Below, piece after piece: positions 50,264 through 60,009 of a stretch of 64,000 nucleotides of DNA. The position numbers and the translations under genes were made by a program. Source of the stretch: Bradyrhizobium sp. JYMT SZCCT0180 (GTDB lineage Bacteria > Pseudomonadota > Alphaproteobacteria > Rhizobiales > Xanthobacteraceae). The notes below the pieces were generated by a model. The model was not told where the DNA came from and ran no database searches. It saw only the letters and a program-made list of their open reading frames with translations. How positions within the stretch are numbered: the stretch's first letter is position 1; every line of letters starts with the position of its first letter. Where the stretch lies: positions 19,230 to 83,229 of the forward strand of contig NZ_JAFCLZ010000032.1 in assembly GCF_018130165.1 (NCBI RefSeq). The letters run 5' to 3'.

Positions 50264-53200
50264 GTGAAAAGTGCGGGTTTGGCGCTATTAAGTGCTGTTG
50301 GTTTGTTTTTTTTAACCGAGAAGGTGTCGGCGCAGAACGCGACCTGGACTGGCGCAGTTTCTGGCGATTGGCAAACGGACGCAAACTGGAGCCCGGCCAC
50401 ACAGCCGACGGCAACAGCAATATTTGGAAACTCCAGCCAGACCACGCTGACTTTTTCAAATAATGATTTTTTTCACCCAGTGTCGATCGGCGCAATCCAG
50501 TTGGACGCTGGCGCTCGCGTCTATACCTTCAAGCCAAGCTATCTTTTTCTTACCGGTACAGGTGTCATAAACAATTCCAGCAACGCACCCAATTTCGCAC
50601 CGGTTTCGGCGCTCGGATTTCAGAATGGCGCCACTGCAAGCAATGCCAACATTGTAACGACAGCGTCCGCGGGAACATTCAATTATGTTGAATTTCGCAA
50701 TACTAGCACGGCGGACCACGCAACAATAACGCAGAGTGGCGCTACATATTTCTTTGATACTGCCACCGCTAGCAATGCAACCATCAATACCTCGGTTCTT
50801 TTCGTAGGCAACGGAGGCTTCACCTACTTTCAAGACTCAAGCACAGCGGCGAACGCCACGCTCAACAACAACAACGGTGCGCGCACTCTGTTCGTCCATT
50901 CGTCAACCGCGGCGGACGCCCATATCAACAACATCGGCGCGTTGGGCAACCCTGCCAACATCCCGACCACGACCAGCTTTGTGGACACCAGCACGGCGGG
51001 CAATGCGACGATTGCCAATACCGATGGCGGGCGCACCGAATTCTACAACACGACCACGGCAAGCACTGCGAAGATCACAAATGGCGGGCAGGACACTACT
51101 ACCGGGTTTCAGGGGTCTGCCTCTTTCCAAAACAACAGCTCCGCCGGTAACGCTACGATCATCAACAATCAGTTCGGCGGCACCGGTTTTAGCGACTCCG
51201 CGACAGCCGCGAACGCTTCAATCACCAACAACAGCGGCGGCGTCACCAGCTTCCTCACGACGAGTACTGCGGGCAATGCGACGATCACCAACAATAATGG
51301 TGGCCAGACAGTTTTTGCTGACAACAGCACTGCGGGCAACGCTCGCCTGATCAATGGCGCCGGGGGCTCGATATCTTTTGTTGGGACCGGATTGCTTGGC
51401 GACAACAAGGTCACTGCTGCTTCCATAGAAGGCGCAGGGATATTTTTTCTTATGACGGCCAATCTCACTGTTGGTAGCAACAACCTGAGCACTGAGGTTA
51501 GCGGTGTCATTCAGGGTGGCGGGTCCCTAACAAAAGTCGGCTCCGGGACATTGACGTTGTCAGGCAACAACGGCCTTTCCGGCATAACCACAATTTCGAA
51601 GGGCAATGTCCAAATCGGCAATGGAGGAACGACAGGCTCTCTTGCGGGCAACGTCATATTCTCAACACCAAATCCGGGAGACCCACAGGCATCTTTGGTC
51701 TTCAACCGTTCGGATTATTCCCAGTACTCCGGCATGATCTCTGGCTCAGGTAAGGTGGTCATATCTGGAAGTGGCAGAACGGTGCTGTCTGGCAACAATA
51801 CGTACTCCGGAACCACGACGGTGAACGCGGGCACGCTCGACGTCCAAGGAGGGATTAGCTCATCAAGTCTCGTCACGGTGAATGCCAATGCAGCGCTGAC
51901 CGGTACCGGGACGATCGGCGACACCGTCATCGCCAACGGCGGCATTTTGGCGGCCGGCAATAGTTTCGCCGGCTCGTCCATGACAGTTACAAGCCTCGCG
52001 CTGGCTTCCGGGGCGCAATACATGGTGCGGATCAATCCAACGACGTCGTCATTCGCCAACGTAACTGGCACGGCGACGCTTGGCGGCGCCGCCGTCAATG
52101 CGACGTTTTCCAATGGTGCTTACGTCGAGAAGAAGTACACCATCCTGACGGCGAGCACCCTGAGCGGCACCTTTGGTTCGACGATTAACTCCAACCTGCC
52201 CTCTGGCTTCAAGACGGCGCTAAGCTACGACGCAACGCACGCCTACCTTGATCTCTCTCTGGTGTTCGTTCCACCGCCAGGCAGCGGTCTCTCCGGCAAT
52301 CAGCAGAATGTTGGCAACGCCATCATCAATTACTTCAATCGAGATGGAAGCATTCCGCTTGTGTTCGGTGGGCTGACGCCGACCGGGTTGACGCAGATAT
52401 CCGGCGAGACAGCTGCGGGTTCGCAGCACACCACGTTCAATGCAATGAACCAGTTCGTGGGCGTGATGACCGACCCGTTCATCGCCGGCCGCGGCGATCC
52501 GATTAGCGGCGGCGGCGGCCCGAATGCCTATGTGGAGGAGGAGCCCCTCGCCTATGCCGCACGCGGCAGGTCACGTTCCAAGAGCGAGCGCGACGCCTAC
52601 GCGGCCATTTACACCAAGGCGCCGCCGGTGCGGACCTTCGAACAGCGCTGGAGCGTATGGGCGGCAGGTTTTGGCGGATCGCAGACCACCGATGGCAGTA
52701 CCGTCGTCGGATCGAACGACACAAGAAGCAGCATCTACGGCGTGGCGGCCGGCGCCGACTATCGCCTCTCGCCGAACGCGCTGGCCGGCTTCGCGCTGGC
52801 CGGCGGCGGCACCAATTTCAGCGTCAACGGATTCGGCTCCGGCCGGTCCGACCTGTTCCAGGCCGGCGCATTTATCCGGCACAACGTTGGCGCGGCTTAT
52901 TTGAGCGGCGCCCTCGCCTATGGCTGGCAGGACATCACCACCGACCGCACCGTGACGGTGGCCGGTGTCGACCGCCTCCGCGCGCAGTTCAACGCCAATG
53001 CCTGGTCCGGCCGCGTCGAAGGCGGTTACCGCTTCGTCACGAACGGATTTGGGCTGACGCCCTACGCCGCGGGGCAATTCACGACGTTCGAGTTGCCCGC
53101 CTATGCCGAGCAGGCGATCGTCGGCGCCAACACCTTCGCGCTGGCTTATGGCGCCAGGAGCGTGACCAACACCCGCAGCGAACTCGGCCTGCGCAGCGAC

Positions 53201-53482
53201 AAATCGTTCGCGATGCAGGACGGCATCCTCACGCTGCGCGGTCGCGCCGCCTGGGCCCACGACTTCAATCCGGATCGGAGCATCGGCGCCACCTTCCAGA
53301 CGCTGCCGGGCGCCAGCTTTGTCGTCAACGGCGCCCGGCAAGCCGCTGACGCCGCACTCGTGACCGGCTCGGCCGAAATGAAATGGTTGAACGGCCTCTC
53401 GCTCGCCGCCACCTTCGAAGGCGAATTTTCCAGCGTCACACGCTCCTATGCCGGCAAAGGCGTGGCCCGATATAGCTGGTAG
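50264..53482 (+). CDS. Autotransporter with repeat passenger and C-terminal beta-barrel (type Va)
   Basis: This 1072-residue type V secreted protein starts with a signal peptide (MKSAGLALLSAVGLFFLTEK, cleavage near VSAQ). Residues about 110-375 form roughly eleven repeats of the type F-x-D/N-S/T-S-T-A-x-N-A-T-I-x-N-x-x-G-G. Two passenger-associated repeats follow (GSGTLTLSGNNGLSGITT near 420 and GSGRTVLSGNNTYSGTTT near 500), then an autotransporter barrel from about 793 (WSVWAAGFGGSQTT) to the terminal aromatic residue (ARYSW). The passenger should form a beta-helix on the surface. GTG 50264 is chosen for the signal peptide; GTG 50207 and TTG 50201 are alternatives. Base composition changes between passenger and barrel. 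Confidence 0.9.
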   Translation: MKSAGLALLSAVGLFFLTEKVSAQNATWTGAVSGDWQTDANWSPATQPTATAIFGNSSQTTLTFSNNDFFHPVSIGAIQLDAGARVYTFKPSYLFLTGTGVINNSSNAPNFAPVSALGFQNGATASNANIVTTASAGTFNYVEFRNTSTADHATITQSGATYFFDTATASNATINTSVLFVGNGGFTYFQDSSTAANATLNNNNGARTLFVHSSTAADAHINNIGALGNPANIPTTTSFVDTSTAGNATIANTDGGRTEFYNTTTASTAKITNGGQDTTTGFQGSASFQNNSSAGNATIINNQFGGTGFSDSATAANASITNNSGGVTSFLTTSTAGNATITNNNGGQTVFADNSTAGNARLINGAGGSISFVGTGLLGDNKVTAASIEGAGIFFLMTANLTVGSNNLSTEVSGVIQGGGSLTKVGSGTLTLSGNNGLSGITTISKGNVQIGNGGTTGSLAGNVIFSTPNPGDPQASLVFNRSDYSQYSGMISGSGKVVISGSGRTVLSGNNTYSGTTTVNAGTLDVQGGISSSSLVTVNANAALTGTGTIGDTVIANGGILAAGNSFAGSSMTVTSLALASGAQYMVRINPTTSSFANVTGTATLGGAAVNATFSNGAYVEKKYTILTASTLSGTFGSTINSNLPSGFKTALSYDATHAYLDLSLVFVPPPGSGLSGNQQNVGNAIINYFNRDGSIPLVFGGLTPTGLTQISGETAAGSQHTTFNAMNQFVGVMTDPFIAGRGDPISGGGGPNAYVEEEPLAYAARGRSRSKSERDAYAAIYTKAPPVRTFEQRWSVWAAGFGGSQTTDGSTVVGSNDTRSSIYGVAAGADYRLSPNALAGFALAGGGTNFSVNGFGSGRSDLFQAGAFIRHNVGAAYLSGALAYGWQDITTDRTVTVAGVDRLRAQFNANAWSGRVEGGYRFVTNGFGLTPYAAGQFTTFELPAYAEQAIVGANTFALAYGARSVTNTRSELGLRSDKSFAMQDGILTLRGRAAWAHDFNPDRSIGATFQTLPGASFVVNGARQAADAALVTGSAEMKWLNGLSLAATFEGEFSSVTRSYAGKGVARYSW

Positions 53483-53559
53483 CCCCGTTTCGCGGTACCG
53501 CCGGGTTCCATCCGAATTAGGACTTGCCCCGTCGGGCAAATCAGTGATCCAAATATCCA

Positions 53560-53591
53560 ATGCCGCTCGGTTGCCCCCGGGCGGCATTTTT
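53560..53591 (+). terminator. Rho-independent terminator after the autotransporter gene
   Basis: Stem ATGCCGC/GCGGCAT enclosing a GC-rich loop, followed by TTTTT. It lies 77 bp after the autotransporter stop. A small preceding hairpin, TTGCCC-CGTC-GGGCAA (53524-53539), may add to termination. Confidence 0.75.
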
Positions 53592-53655
53592 ATGACCCCT
53601 CACCCTCAAAAACTGATTAGCGGCCCCGCAATCGCGTGTGCCCAAAGGAGAAGCC

Positions 53656-53856
53656 ATGTCTGAAGATTCGGAAGTGGGAATCGTGCTCGCCAATGCTCCC
53701 CGCTTGGAAAGGGCATTCGGCCGTAAACTGGCGGCTCTCATAACCTTGGCCAGCCTGTATTTCGCGCGGCGACCATCAGGCATGGTAAGCTTACTTGCGT
53801 CGCTTCTCTTTCTCGCGGCCCTGGCTCTACAGGTCTGGTTCAAGTTTCGCGGCTAG
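53656..53856 (+). CDS. Small membrane protein (hypothetical)
   Basis: A 66-residue protein starting MSEDSEVGIVLANAPRLERA, with an N-terminal polar part and a C-terminal hydrophobic helix (GMVSLLASLLFLAALALQVW), ending FKFRG. The strong ribosome site AAAGGAGAAGCC before the ATG at 53656 supports translation; a GTG at 53638 is an in-frame alternative. It is between the autotransporter terminator and the recombinase gene. Not recognised; function unknown. Confidence 0.6.
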   Translation: MSEDSEVGIVLANAPRLERAFGRKLAALITLASLYFARRPSGMVSLLASLLFLAALALQVWFKFRG

Positions 53857-53913
53857 CGTTGTTGCTATACGAGCGATTTGCTAGAATGGCTCGTTCAAAC
53901 CGGACATCGGCTG

Positions 53914-55527
53914 ATGGCCAATTCGCTTGTCGTACGCAAGGGAACGGATTTGGCGAAGCGCAACAGAGCGCTTCGAGCCGCGCAGTACATCCGAATGTCG
54001 ACCGACTATCAGCGATACTCGGTCCAGAACCAGGCTGCCGCTATCGCCGTCCACGCTCAACAGAAGAACCTGACCATTGTCCGGACCTATATCGACGAAG
54101 GTCGCAGCGGCCTACGGATCAAGGGACGCGCGGGCCTCATCGAACTAATTGATGATGTTCAGTCAGGACGCGCCGACTTCGATCACATCTTGGTCTATGA
54201 CGTCAGCCGGTGGGGACGCTTCCAGGACGTGGACGAAAGCGCCCATTACGAATTTCTATGCCGGCACGCTGGAATGAAGGTCGCATACTGCGCCGAGCAA
54301 TTCGACAACGACGGGAGCCTCCTATCCAGTATCGTCAAAAATCTCAAGCGCGTGATGGCTGCCGAGTTCAGTCGCGAGCTTTCCACCAAGATCCACGCAG
54401 CACAGCTGCGCGGCGCTTCGTTAGGCTTCCGACAAGGTGGCCCATTGAGCTTTGGCCTGCGCCGGGAAGTGATCGACGAAAATCAAATCTCAAAAGGGTA
54501 TCTCAAGCGCGGCCAACAGAAGAACCTGAAAACGGACCGTGTGGTCCTGCGTCTCGGTCTCCCAAACGAAGTCGCGGTGATCCAGCGAATATTCAATGAG
54601 TATGTCGAAGGCCGAAAGTCCGAAGAGGAGATCGCGCGACGTCTCAATCGTGAAGGCATTCCCAATCATCGGGAGCGTCCGTGGACGAGAGTGATGGTCA
54701 ATTACATTCTTCGGAATGAAAATTACATCGGCAATACCGTGTACAATCGCGAGTCATCTCCGCTGGGCGGAAAAGCAACAAAGAATCCCCCCAGCCTTTG
54801 GGTTAGAAGCAAGGGTTCGATGCCGCCCGTGATTGATCGTAATGTCTTTCACCTTGCGCAAAGGCGCTTGACGCTTCGATGGCAACACCTGACGGACGAC
54901 GAATTGCTATCTCGATTGAAGTCGCTGCTCGAAAAAGAAGGACGACTCAGTCAAACGATCATGAATCGCACGTTGGGCATTCCCAGCATCAGGGTTTACG
55001 ACGAGCGTTTCGGCAGCATGCGCAATGCCTACCGTCGCATCGGCTACAACCTCAGATGGGATACAGACTGGATTGAACGAAAAAGTGAGTTCAAGGCGCT
55101 TTTGCACAACAACGCCGCCGATCTCGTTTGCCGTCTCGCGAGGACAGGCGCGATTGCCAAGTTTGAGCCTGGGGCAGACGTGCTCAGGATCAACAAGCGT
55201 TTCGTTTTCTCGCTTCGCCTTGCCCGCTGCTGGCGAGGGCCAGATAGAAAGGTGATCTGGACGATCAATCGCCGCACGGTCTTGCCCAAGGGCTATATCG
55301 TCGCGATCCGGCTTGATGAGGGAAACAACAAGATACTCGACTATCTTCTGCTGCCCACCAAGGCAATGACAAAGTCGAAGATTCGTTTCATGGAAGCGGG
55401 ATTGCATCGATTTGACAGCTGTCGCTTTCAAACGCCCGCTCAGCTCACAAAGGCGATCCTTTATCAATTGAATGGTGTCGCTCGCGGTCCGGCTTGCCGA
55501 CATTTACCAGCCTTCCCATTAGCTTAA
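53914..55527 (+). CDS. Serine recombinase / resolvase family protein
   Basis: This 537-residue protein has an N-terminal resolvase catalytic domain (AAQYIRMSTDYQRYSVQNQ, catalytic Ser29; DEGRSGLRIKGRAGL; DHILVYDVSRWGRFQDVDE; MKVAYCAEQFDNDGS), a recombinase DNA-binding domain (RIFNEYVEGRKSEEEIAR, MVNYILRNENYIGNTVYNR) and a C-terminal region of about 220 residues without the Cys4 zinc ribbon of phage integrases. It catalyses site-specific strand exchange and may be the mobility gene of the surrounding acquired region. ATG 53914 is chosen; a TTG at 53878 is an alternative. Two small genes follow closely. No attachment sites were found. Confidence 0.88.
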   Translation: MANSLVVRKGTDLAKRNRALRAAQYIRMSTDYQRYSVQNQAAAIAVHAQQKNLTIVRTYIDEGRSGLRIKGRAGLIELIDDVQSGRADFDHILVYDVSRWGRFQDVDESAHYEFLCRHAGMKVAYCAEQFDNDGSLLSSIVKNLKRVMAAEFSRELSTKIHAAQLRGASLGFRQGGPLSFGLRREVIDENQISKGYLKRGQQKNLKTDRVVLRLGLPNEVAVIQRIFNEYVEGRKSEEEIARRLNREGIPNHRERPWTRVMVNYILRNENYIGNTVYNRESSPLGGKATKNPPSLWVRSKGSMPPVIDRNVFHLAQRRLTLRWQHLTDDELLSRLKSLLEKEGRLSQTIMNRTLGIPSIRVYDERFGSMRNAYRRIGYNLRWDTDWIERKSEFKALLHNNAADLVCRLARTGAIAKFEPGADVLRINKRFVFSLRLARCWRGPDRKVIWTINRRTVLPKGYIVAIRLDEGNNKILDYLLLPTKAMTKSKIRFMEAGLHRFDSCRFQTPAQLTKAILYQLNGVARGPACRHLPAFPLA

Positions 55528-55554
55528 GCTCGACCATGTATTGGAGCTCAGCAA

Positions 55555-55764
55555 ATGTCCGACCAAGCAGTCGAAATTCTTATAACCAATGCGATCCACA
55601 CGGCTTTCATCAAGTATCCCGAAGGCGACGGCGGTCCGAACCTCGACTATGAATGGATAGCGCCAGACCAAAGTGTCCATATCGCCAAGGCTATCCTTCA
55701 AGACCTGGCGGCCAACGGATATCAGATTGTCAGAAAGGGCAGCACCTCATCCGTCGGCAAATGA
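55555..55764 (+). CDS. Hypothetical protein, 69 residues
   Basis: This small protein begins MSDQAVEILITNAIHTAFIK and continues with DYEWIAPDQSVHIAKAILQDL; it looks like a soluble alpha/beta protein. GGAG lies 8 bp before the ATG. It follows the recombinase by 27 bp and its stop overlaps a possible in-frame ATG (ATGA) of the next gene's frame, suggesting one transcript. I do not recognise the family. Confidence 0.6.
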   Translation: MSDQAVEILITNAIHTAFIKYPEGDGGPNLDYEWIAPDQSVHIAKAILQDLAANGYQIVRKGSTSSVGK

Positions 55765-55811
55765 ACGACCTGCTGTCGGGAACGGGCCCTATTGGAAAAT
55801 CGGAGCATCAA

Positions 55812-56036
55812 ATGGCGGTCTCGACGTGCGTCAATTGCAACGGGCACAGTTTTGAAGTCGTACTGTTCACGCCGATCGGCGACAGCCGGAAACTCTCGAT
55901 GGTCCAATGTTCGAATTGCGGGACACCGATTGGCATGATGGACCCGGCGACGGGACCTCAGATTGAAGCGCTCAAGGCACAAGTCGCGGCGATCGATGAA
56001 CGGCTCAGCCGGATTGCCCGGGCGCTGCAGGATTAG
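55812..56036 (+). CDS. Small zinc-ribbon protein (hypothetical)
   Basis: A 74-residue protein with two CxxC pairs, CVNCNGHSFEV and CSNCGTPIG, separated by 25-30 residues, which form a zinc ribbon. A C-terminal helix (QIEALKAQVAAIDERLSRIA) is likely a coiled coil. The ATG at 55812 has GGAG 6 bp upstream and gives the expected N-terminus; an in-frame ATG at 55761 overlaps the previous gene as ATGA and would add 17 residues. Probably binds nucleic acid or a protein partner; function unknown. Confidence 0.6.
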   Translation: MAVSTCVNCNGHSFEVVLFTPIGDSRKLSMVQCSNCGTPIGMMDPATGPQIEALKAQVAAIDERLSRIARALQD

Positions 56037-56233
56037 CGACGCAGCGCCATTGGCGTGATTGGATTCGCGTATGCGATGTTATGGAAGAAGCAGGCCACTG
56101 GCCCAGACAAGACCCGAGCATTGCCTGATGCCCATATCGCCCCGGTTCGCGCTGGTCCAGCCACGAAGTCAATAATTGTTGAAATCAGCAATTTGCTGCA
56201 ATACTCAAAGAAATAACCGCCTCGAGTGCAGTC

Positions 56234-59200
56234 ATGCGGTGCCTAACCTGTCAATCCGATCAACCGGACGCGGCCCCATTTTGCGGGAGCTGCGGAACTC
56301 CCTTTTTTCAACAATGTGTCGCCTGCGGTCACCGCAGTGAGCCGGCTGCCCGTTTCTGCATCGAATGCGGCGCTCGTCTGGGCCAAGCCAGCCCTAACAG
56401 TCATGACGCCCTCACCTCTATCGTGGATTCGACCAGATATCGACCGGAGAAGAAGCTCGTAACCGTCCTTTTCGCCGACATCGTCGATTCGACGAAGCTG
56501 ATAGAGCACCTGGAGCCGGACGAGGCGGCAACACAGCTCAACGGTATCCTTGCCTCCATGCGTGCCGGCATCAGTCGATTTGGCGGAGCGGTCAATAAGC
56601 TGCAAGGCGATGGTCTGATGGCCATCTTTGGGGCCCCAATCCCGCAAGAAGATCATGCGATTCAAGCGTGTTGTGCCGCGATTGCGATTCGCGATTCGAT
56701 CATGCAAGCCGGTCAGGTACAGGTGCGCATCGGGATGCACACGGGTGAGGCCGTTGTCCAGGAAGTCAGCAACGATCTCTCATCGCAGTACGAGGCAATG
56801 GGAATTGCCGTTCACATTGCGGCAAGGGCTGAACAGGTTGCGCGTCCGTCGGAGATCATCATTACCGATACTACGCTTCATTCCGCACGGGAGTTGCTGG
56901 AGGCTGAAGCGTTGGGCCCCCGCCTCCTCAAGGGTCTGTCTCAGTCAATAAACCTTTATTCCTTGCTAGCAATCAGACCGTTTGCAGCAAGTCAGCAATT
57001 CCTCGGCGGTCAGAGAATATCAAACTTTGTCGCTCGAGCCGACAGCTTAAGCGAGTTGCACGCCCATTTGGATAGATCGCTTTCCGGCGCCTCGAAAATA
57101 GTCGGAATCTCTGGCGATCCCGGAGTCGGCAAAAGCCGTCTCGGCTTTGAATTTGCGACCGACTGTCGCCGCGAGGGCGTCTCAGTGATAGAGGCGCGAG
57201 CGACAGCCCATGGCCAGACAACCTCGCTGCAACCGATCGTCGATCTCCTTAAATCATTTATCGGAAACATCAGAACGACCTCACCCGAAGGGACCGGCCT
57301 CGAATTGCTGACTGATCGCCTGTCTCAGTTTGGCCTGGCCGCCGAGGCAAAACATCTTGCTGAGTTTCTCGGCATCTCTAAGAGAGACGTTCGAGGCGAG
57401 CCGACGCTCGAAATCGCAACGGTCGCGCTTGTCCGCCGCGTGTGCCGAGCCATAGGCCGCGAGCAGTCAATGGTCATTCTTTTCGAGGACTTGCATTGGC
57501 TCGACGCGGCTGGTGACTCATTTCTGCTGGCCTTGATCGAGGCCTTCAGCGAGAGCCGGGTTCTGTTGCTGCTCAGCTTTCGTCCCGGATACATCCGAGA
57601 CTGGATGAAATCTTCCAACTACAGTCAAATCACCCTGCAACCATTGCCGCGCGAAGCAATCAACGATATCGCCCGAGAGCTTATCGGTGCCGATCCTTCC
57701 ACAGCTGAATTACGGACCCAGATCGCCGAACGATCCGCCGGAAATCCGTTCTTTGCCGAAGAAATCACGCGTGCGCTTCTAGACCGAAAAGCTCTGACTG
57801 GCGCACGCGGAAACTACAGCACTACGGAGCCCAACGCTGCCAATATGCTTCCCAATACGGTGCGAGGCCTGATCAGTTTTCGTATAGACCGCCTCGATGA
57901 TCAGCAGAAGCGCTTCGTGGAAGCCGCATCCGTAGTAGGCCGGGAGTTTTCGGCAGAAGTCGCCACCGAGATAAGCGGGATAGATCGGTCGGACGCTCAG
58001 ACTCAGATTGATGCCTTGCTTGCCCTCGAAATGATCTATAGCGCACCCCAGGGCGGCCTCGAACAATTGGCATTCAAGCATCCACTTGTGCAGGAAGTTG
58101 CTTACGCTTCCCTGGTTAGTGAGCGAAGGAAGTTGCTCCACAGGAGAGCAGCCAAAGCACTGAGTTCACATTTCTCAAAGGAATTGAATGAACACGCAGC
58201 GCTGATCGCACGCCACTGGGAAGAAGGCGGCGACCCAATTCAGGCCGCATCTCTCTACATGACTTCGGCGACCTGGATGGGAACGCGCGATCCCGTTCAA
58301 GCGGTGCGAACCTGGAAGCATGTTCGTGACCTGACTTCTAATTTGCCGGCGGAAGGCCCAAGCGCCTTTATGCGTATGATGGCCTGCGGCCAGATTATCA
58401 ATCTCTCTTGGCGAGAAAACGCGGCACCTGAACTGCTTGAGCCCATCTATGAGGAGGCGACCAGGCTTGCAGGACAGCTGAAGGACGCCCGCGCGGGCGC
58501 GCTTGTGACGATGGCGTATGGCCGGGCGCTGCTGGCATCCGGTTCTGCCGACGACTACCTGAGTGGCGTCAAGAAGGCTCAGGAGATGTTATCCGAGACC
58601 CCCAATTCCAGCGTCGCAGCCCTGTTGCTCGCGGTTGAAAGTCACTCAACCGGCCAGGCTGGTTTCCTCAAAAGCGCTCTGCAACTCAACTCGAGAGCTC
58701 TGGAAAGGGTTTCTGATGTGGAGGTCGCCGACCAGCGAATGATCGGATTTGATGTCAAGCATTGGCTGGTGGCTTTGCGATCAAGATACCTGATGCAGAC
58801 CGGCGACCACGCTGGGGCGGAATACCTCATCGACGAGTTGCTGCGCGACACCGCCAAACTGGATTTGACCCACCGGGCAGTCGCCCTTGGGGTGCGAGTA
58901 GATGCAGCAGCGCTCAATCGGGACGCTTCGCGGGCCTTCGAAGCTGCGGGCGAACTTGAGAGCATTGCCCGACAAAATTCTTCGCCCTACGTGTCCGTCT
59001 TGACGAACTATTTTAGGGGCATCGCCTTGCTGGTGGCCGGCGAAAATGAAAAAGCTCACGAAAGGCTGTCAAAGGCCCTCGAACAAGCTCACCGCGACAG
59101 GACCGGTCTTGAGCTCGAACCCTTGATGTTGGCCAACCTATCCGATTCCTTCGGAAACGATCAGGCCACGGAGGCAATCGAAATAGCCAACCGCGCCCAG

Positions 59201-59377
59201 GCGTTGGCGCGCCGCCGCTCCCAGCGCGTCGCTGAATTATTCGCTCTCTCCACCAAGATACGTATCCTAAACAGAGCAGCCCTTGCAGTCGAACCCGCGC
59301 TTACCGAAGAGTTCGATCGTTTGATTTCGGTAACGGGCGCTGAACGTCTTAGATTGCGGACGCTGCCCACCAGTTAG
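56234..59377 (+). CDS. Zinc-ribbon / class III adenylate-guanylate cyclase / STAND-like ATPase / TPR protein
   Basis: This 1047-residue signalling protein starts with two zinc ribbons (Cys at 3, 6, 17, 20 and 28, 31, 42, 45). A class III cyclase domain follows (about 70-245) with VTVLFADIVDST and LQGDGLMAIFGAP, which provide the two metal-binding Asp residues. Next is an ATPase domain with Walker A SGDPGVGKSRLGFEF near 295 and Walker B LFEDLHWLD, and then a long helical TPR region to the C-terminus. Such proteins couple ligand or protein sensing to cyclic nucleotide synthesis; no DNA-binding domain is present. Its start is the ATG at 56234, with a weak ribosome site. It lies in the suspected acquired region. 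Confidence 0.88.
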   Translation: MRCLTCQSDQPDAAPFCGSCGTPFFQQCVACGHRSEPAARFCIECGARLGQASPNSHDALTSIVDSTRYRPEKKLVTVLFADIVDSTKLIEHLEPDEAATQLNGILASMRAGISRFGGAVNKLQGDGLMAIFGAPIPQEDHAIQACCAAIAIRDSIMQAGQVQVRIGMHTGEAVVQEVSNDLSSQYEAMGIAVHIAARAEQVARPSEIIITDTTLHSARELLEAEALGPRLLKGLSQSINLYSLLAIRPFAASQQFLGGQRISNFVARADSLSELHAHLDRSLSGASKIVGISGDPGVGKSRLGFEFATDCRREGVSVIEARATAHGQTTSLQPIVDLLKSFIGNIRTTSPEGTGLELLTDRLSQFGLAAEAKHLAEFLGISKRDVRGEPTLEIATVALVRRVCRAIGREQSMVILFEDLHWLDAAGDSFLLALIEAFSESRVLLLLSFRPGYIRDWMKSSNYSQITLQPLPREAINDIARELIGADPSTAELRTQIAERSAGNPFFAEEITRALLDRKALTGARGNYSTTEPNAANMLPNTVRGLISFRIDRLDDQQKRFVEAASVVGREFSAEVATEISGIDRSDAQTQIDALLALEMIYSAPQGGLEQLAFKHPLVQEVAYASLVSERRKLLHRRAAKALSSHFSKELNEHAALIARHWEEGGDPIQAASLYMTSATWMGTRDPVQAVRTWKHVRDLTSNLPAEGPSAFMRMMACGQIINLSWRENAAPELLEPIYEEATRLAGQLKDARAGALVTMAYGRALLASGSADDYLSGVKKAQEMLSETPNSSVAALLLAVESHSTGQAGFLKSALQLNSRALERVSDVEVADQRMIGFDVKHWLVALRSRYLMQTGDHAGAEYLIDELLRDTAKLDLTHRAVALGVRVDAAALNRDASRAFEAAGELESIARQNSSPYVSVLTNYFRGIALLVAGENEKAHERLSKALEQAHRDRTGLELEPLMLANLSDSFGNDQATEAIEIANRAQALARRRSQRVAELFALSTKIRILNRAALAVEPALTEEFDRLISVTGAERLRLRTLPTS

Positions 59378-59391
59378 GCGCCGGAAGAAGA

Positions 59392-60009
59392 TTAGGGGAG
59401 GTCGTCCTCATCATTGTCGTGATGGCCGCCGGGAACATCGTGCTCCTTCTTTGAAAAGACCGATACTTCATATTTGGGTGCAGTCGCCCTCTTAATGTCG
59501 ACCTTCATCACCCCCGGATCTTCGTTCCAGTCGAATACCACCGTTCCATTGGGATGGTCGAGCGCGAGCTTGAGCGTCTCCATAATGACCTGTGCCGGCG
59601 AGTCGTTCGTCGGCACACCATCAATTTTCACGCGCGCACTGGCAGGAGGCATGACTTGGAGCCAAGTCAACCACCTCAACCACCTCTTGAAATTTTTTCC
59701 CGGGTAAGGGTGCGCGGAAGCCCTGAAGTCGATCTCGGACGTCAGCAGCATGGCGGCAAAGCGCAGTGTTCGCTTTCTCCAAACGTGTCGATCACTAGTA
59801 TCGGCGGTGTATTGGAGGAGTTCAGGATAAACATATTTCAGATGCGTGTACTTCGCGCGCGTTGCAGGCATACCGCCATCAAACATATCATTCAGCGAGC
59901 CAAGTACGGTGGTTGCTTCCTTCCTCGTAAAGCCATTTCCCATGTGATGCCCCAAAAAATGTAAATATGAAAGGTGGGCACTATCAGGCCGGAACCGATG
60001 CGCAGTCAA
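59392..60009 (-). CDS. Hypothetical protein, 205 residues
   Basis: The product starts MTAHRFRPDSAHLSYLHFLG, contains a basic, Trp-rich segment (NFKRWLRWLTWLQVM) and ends with an acidic His/Asp tail (HDVPGGHHDNDEDDLP). No known domain is recognised. The tail could bind metal, but this is speculation. An alternative Met lies 22 codons in (MGNGFT). It is convergent with the cyclase-TPR gene, with 14 bp between the stops. Codon usage is less biased than in the core genes. Confidence 0.6.
   Translation of the reverse strand: MTAHRFRPDSAHLSYLHFLGHHMGNGFTRKEATTVLGSLNDMFDGGMPATRAKYTHLKYVYPELLQYTADTSDRHVWRKRTLRFAAMLLTSEIDFRASAHPYPGKNFKRWLRWLTWLQVMPPASARVKIDGVPTNDSPAQVIMETLKLALDHPNGTVVFDWNEDPGVMKVDIKRATAPKYEVSVFSKKEHDVPGGHHDNDEDDLP

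Noticed and set aside
51000..51400. CRISPR-like repeats in the autotransporter gene
   Set aside because: The repeats are degenerate, in frame and code for a periodic protein motif; spacing and sequence are not those of a CRISPR array.
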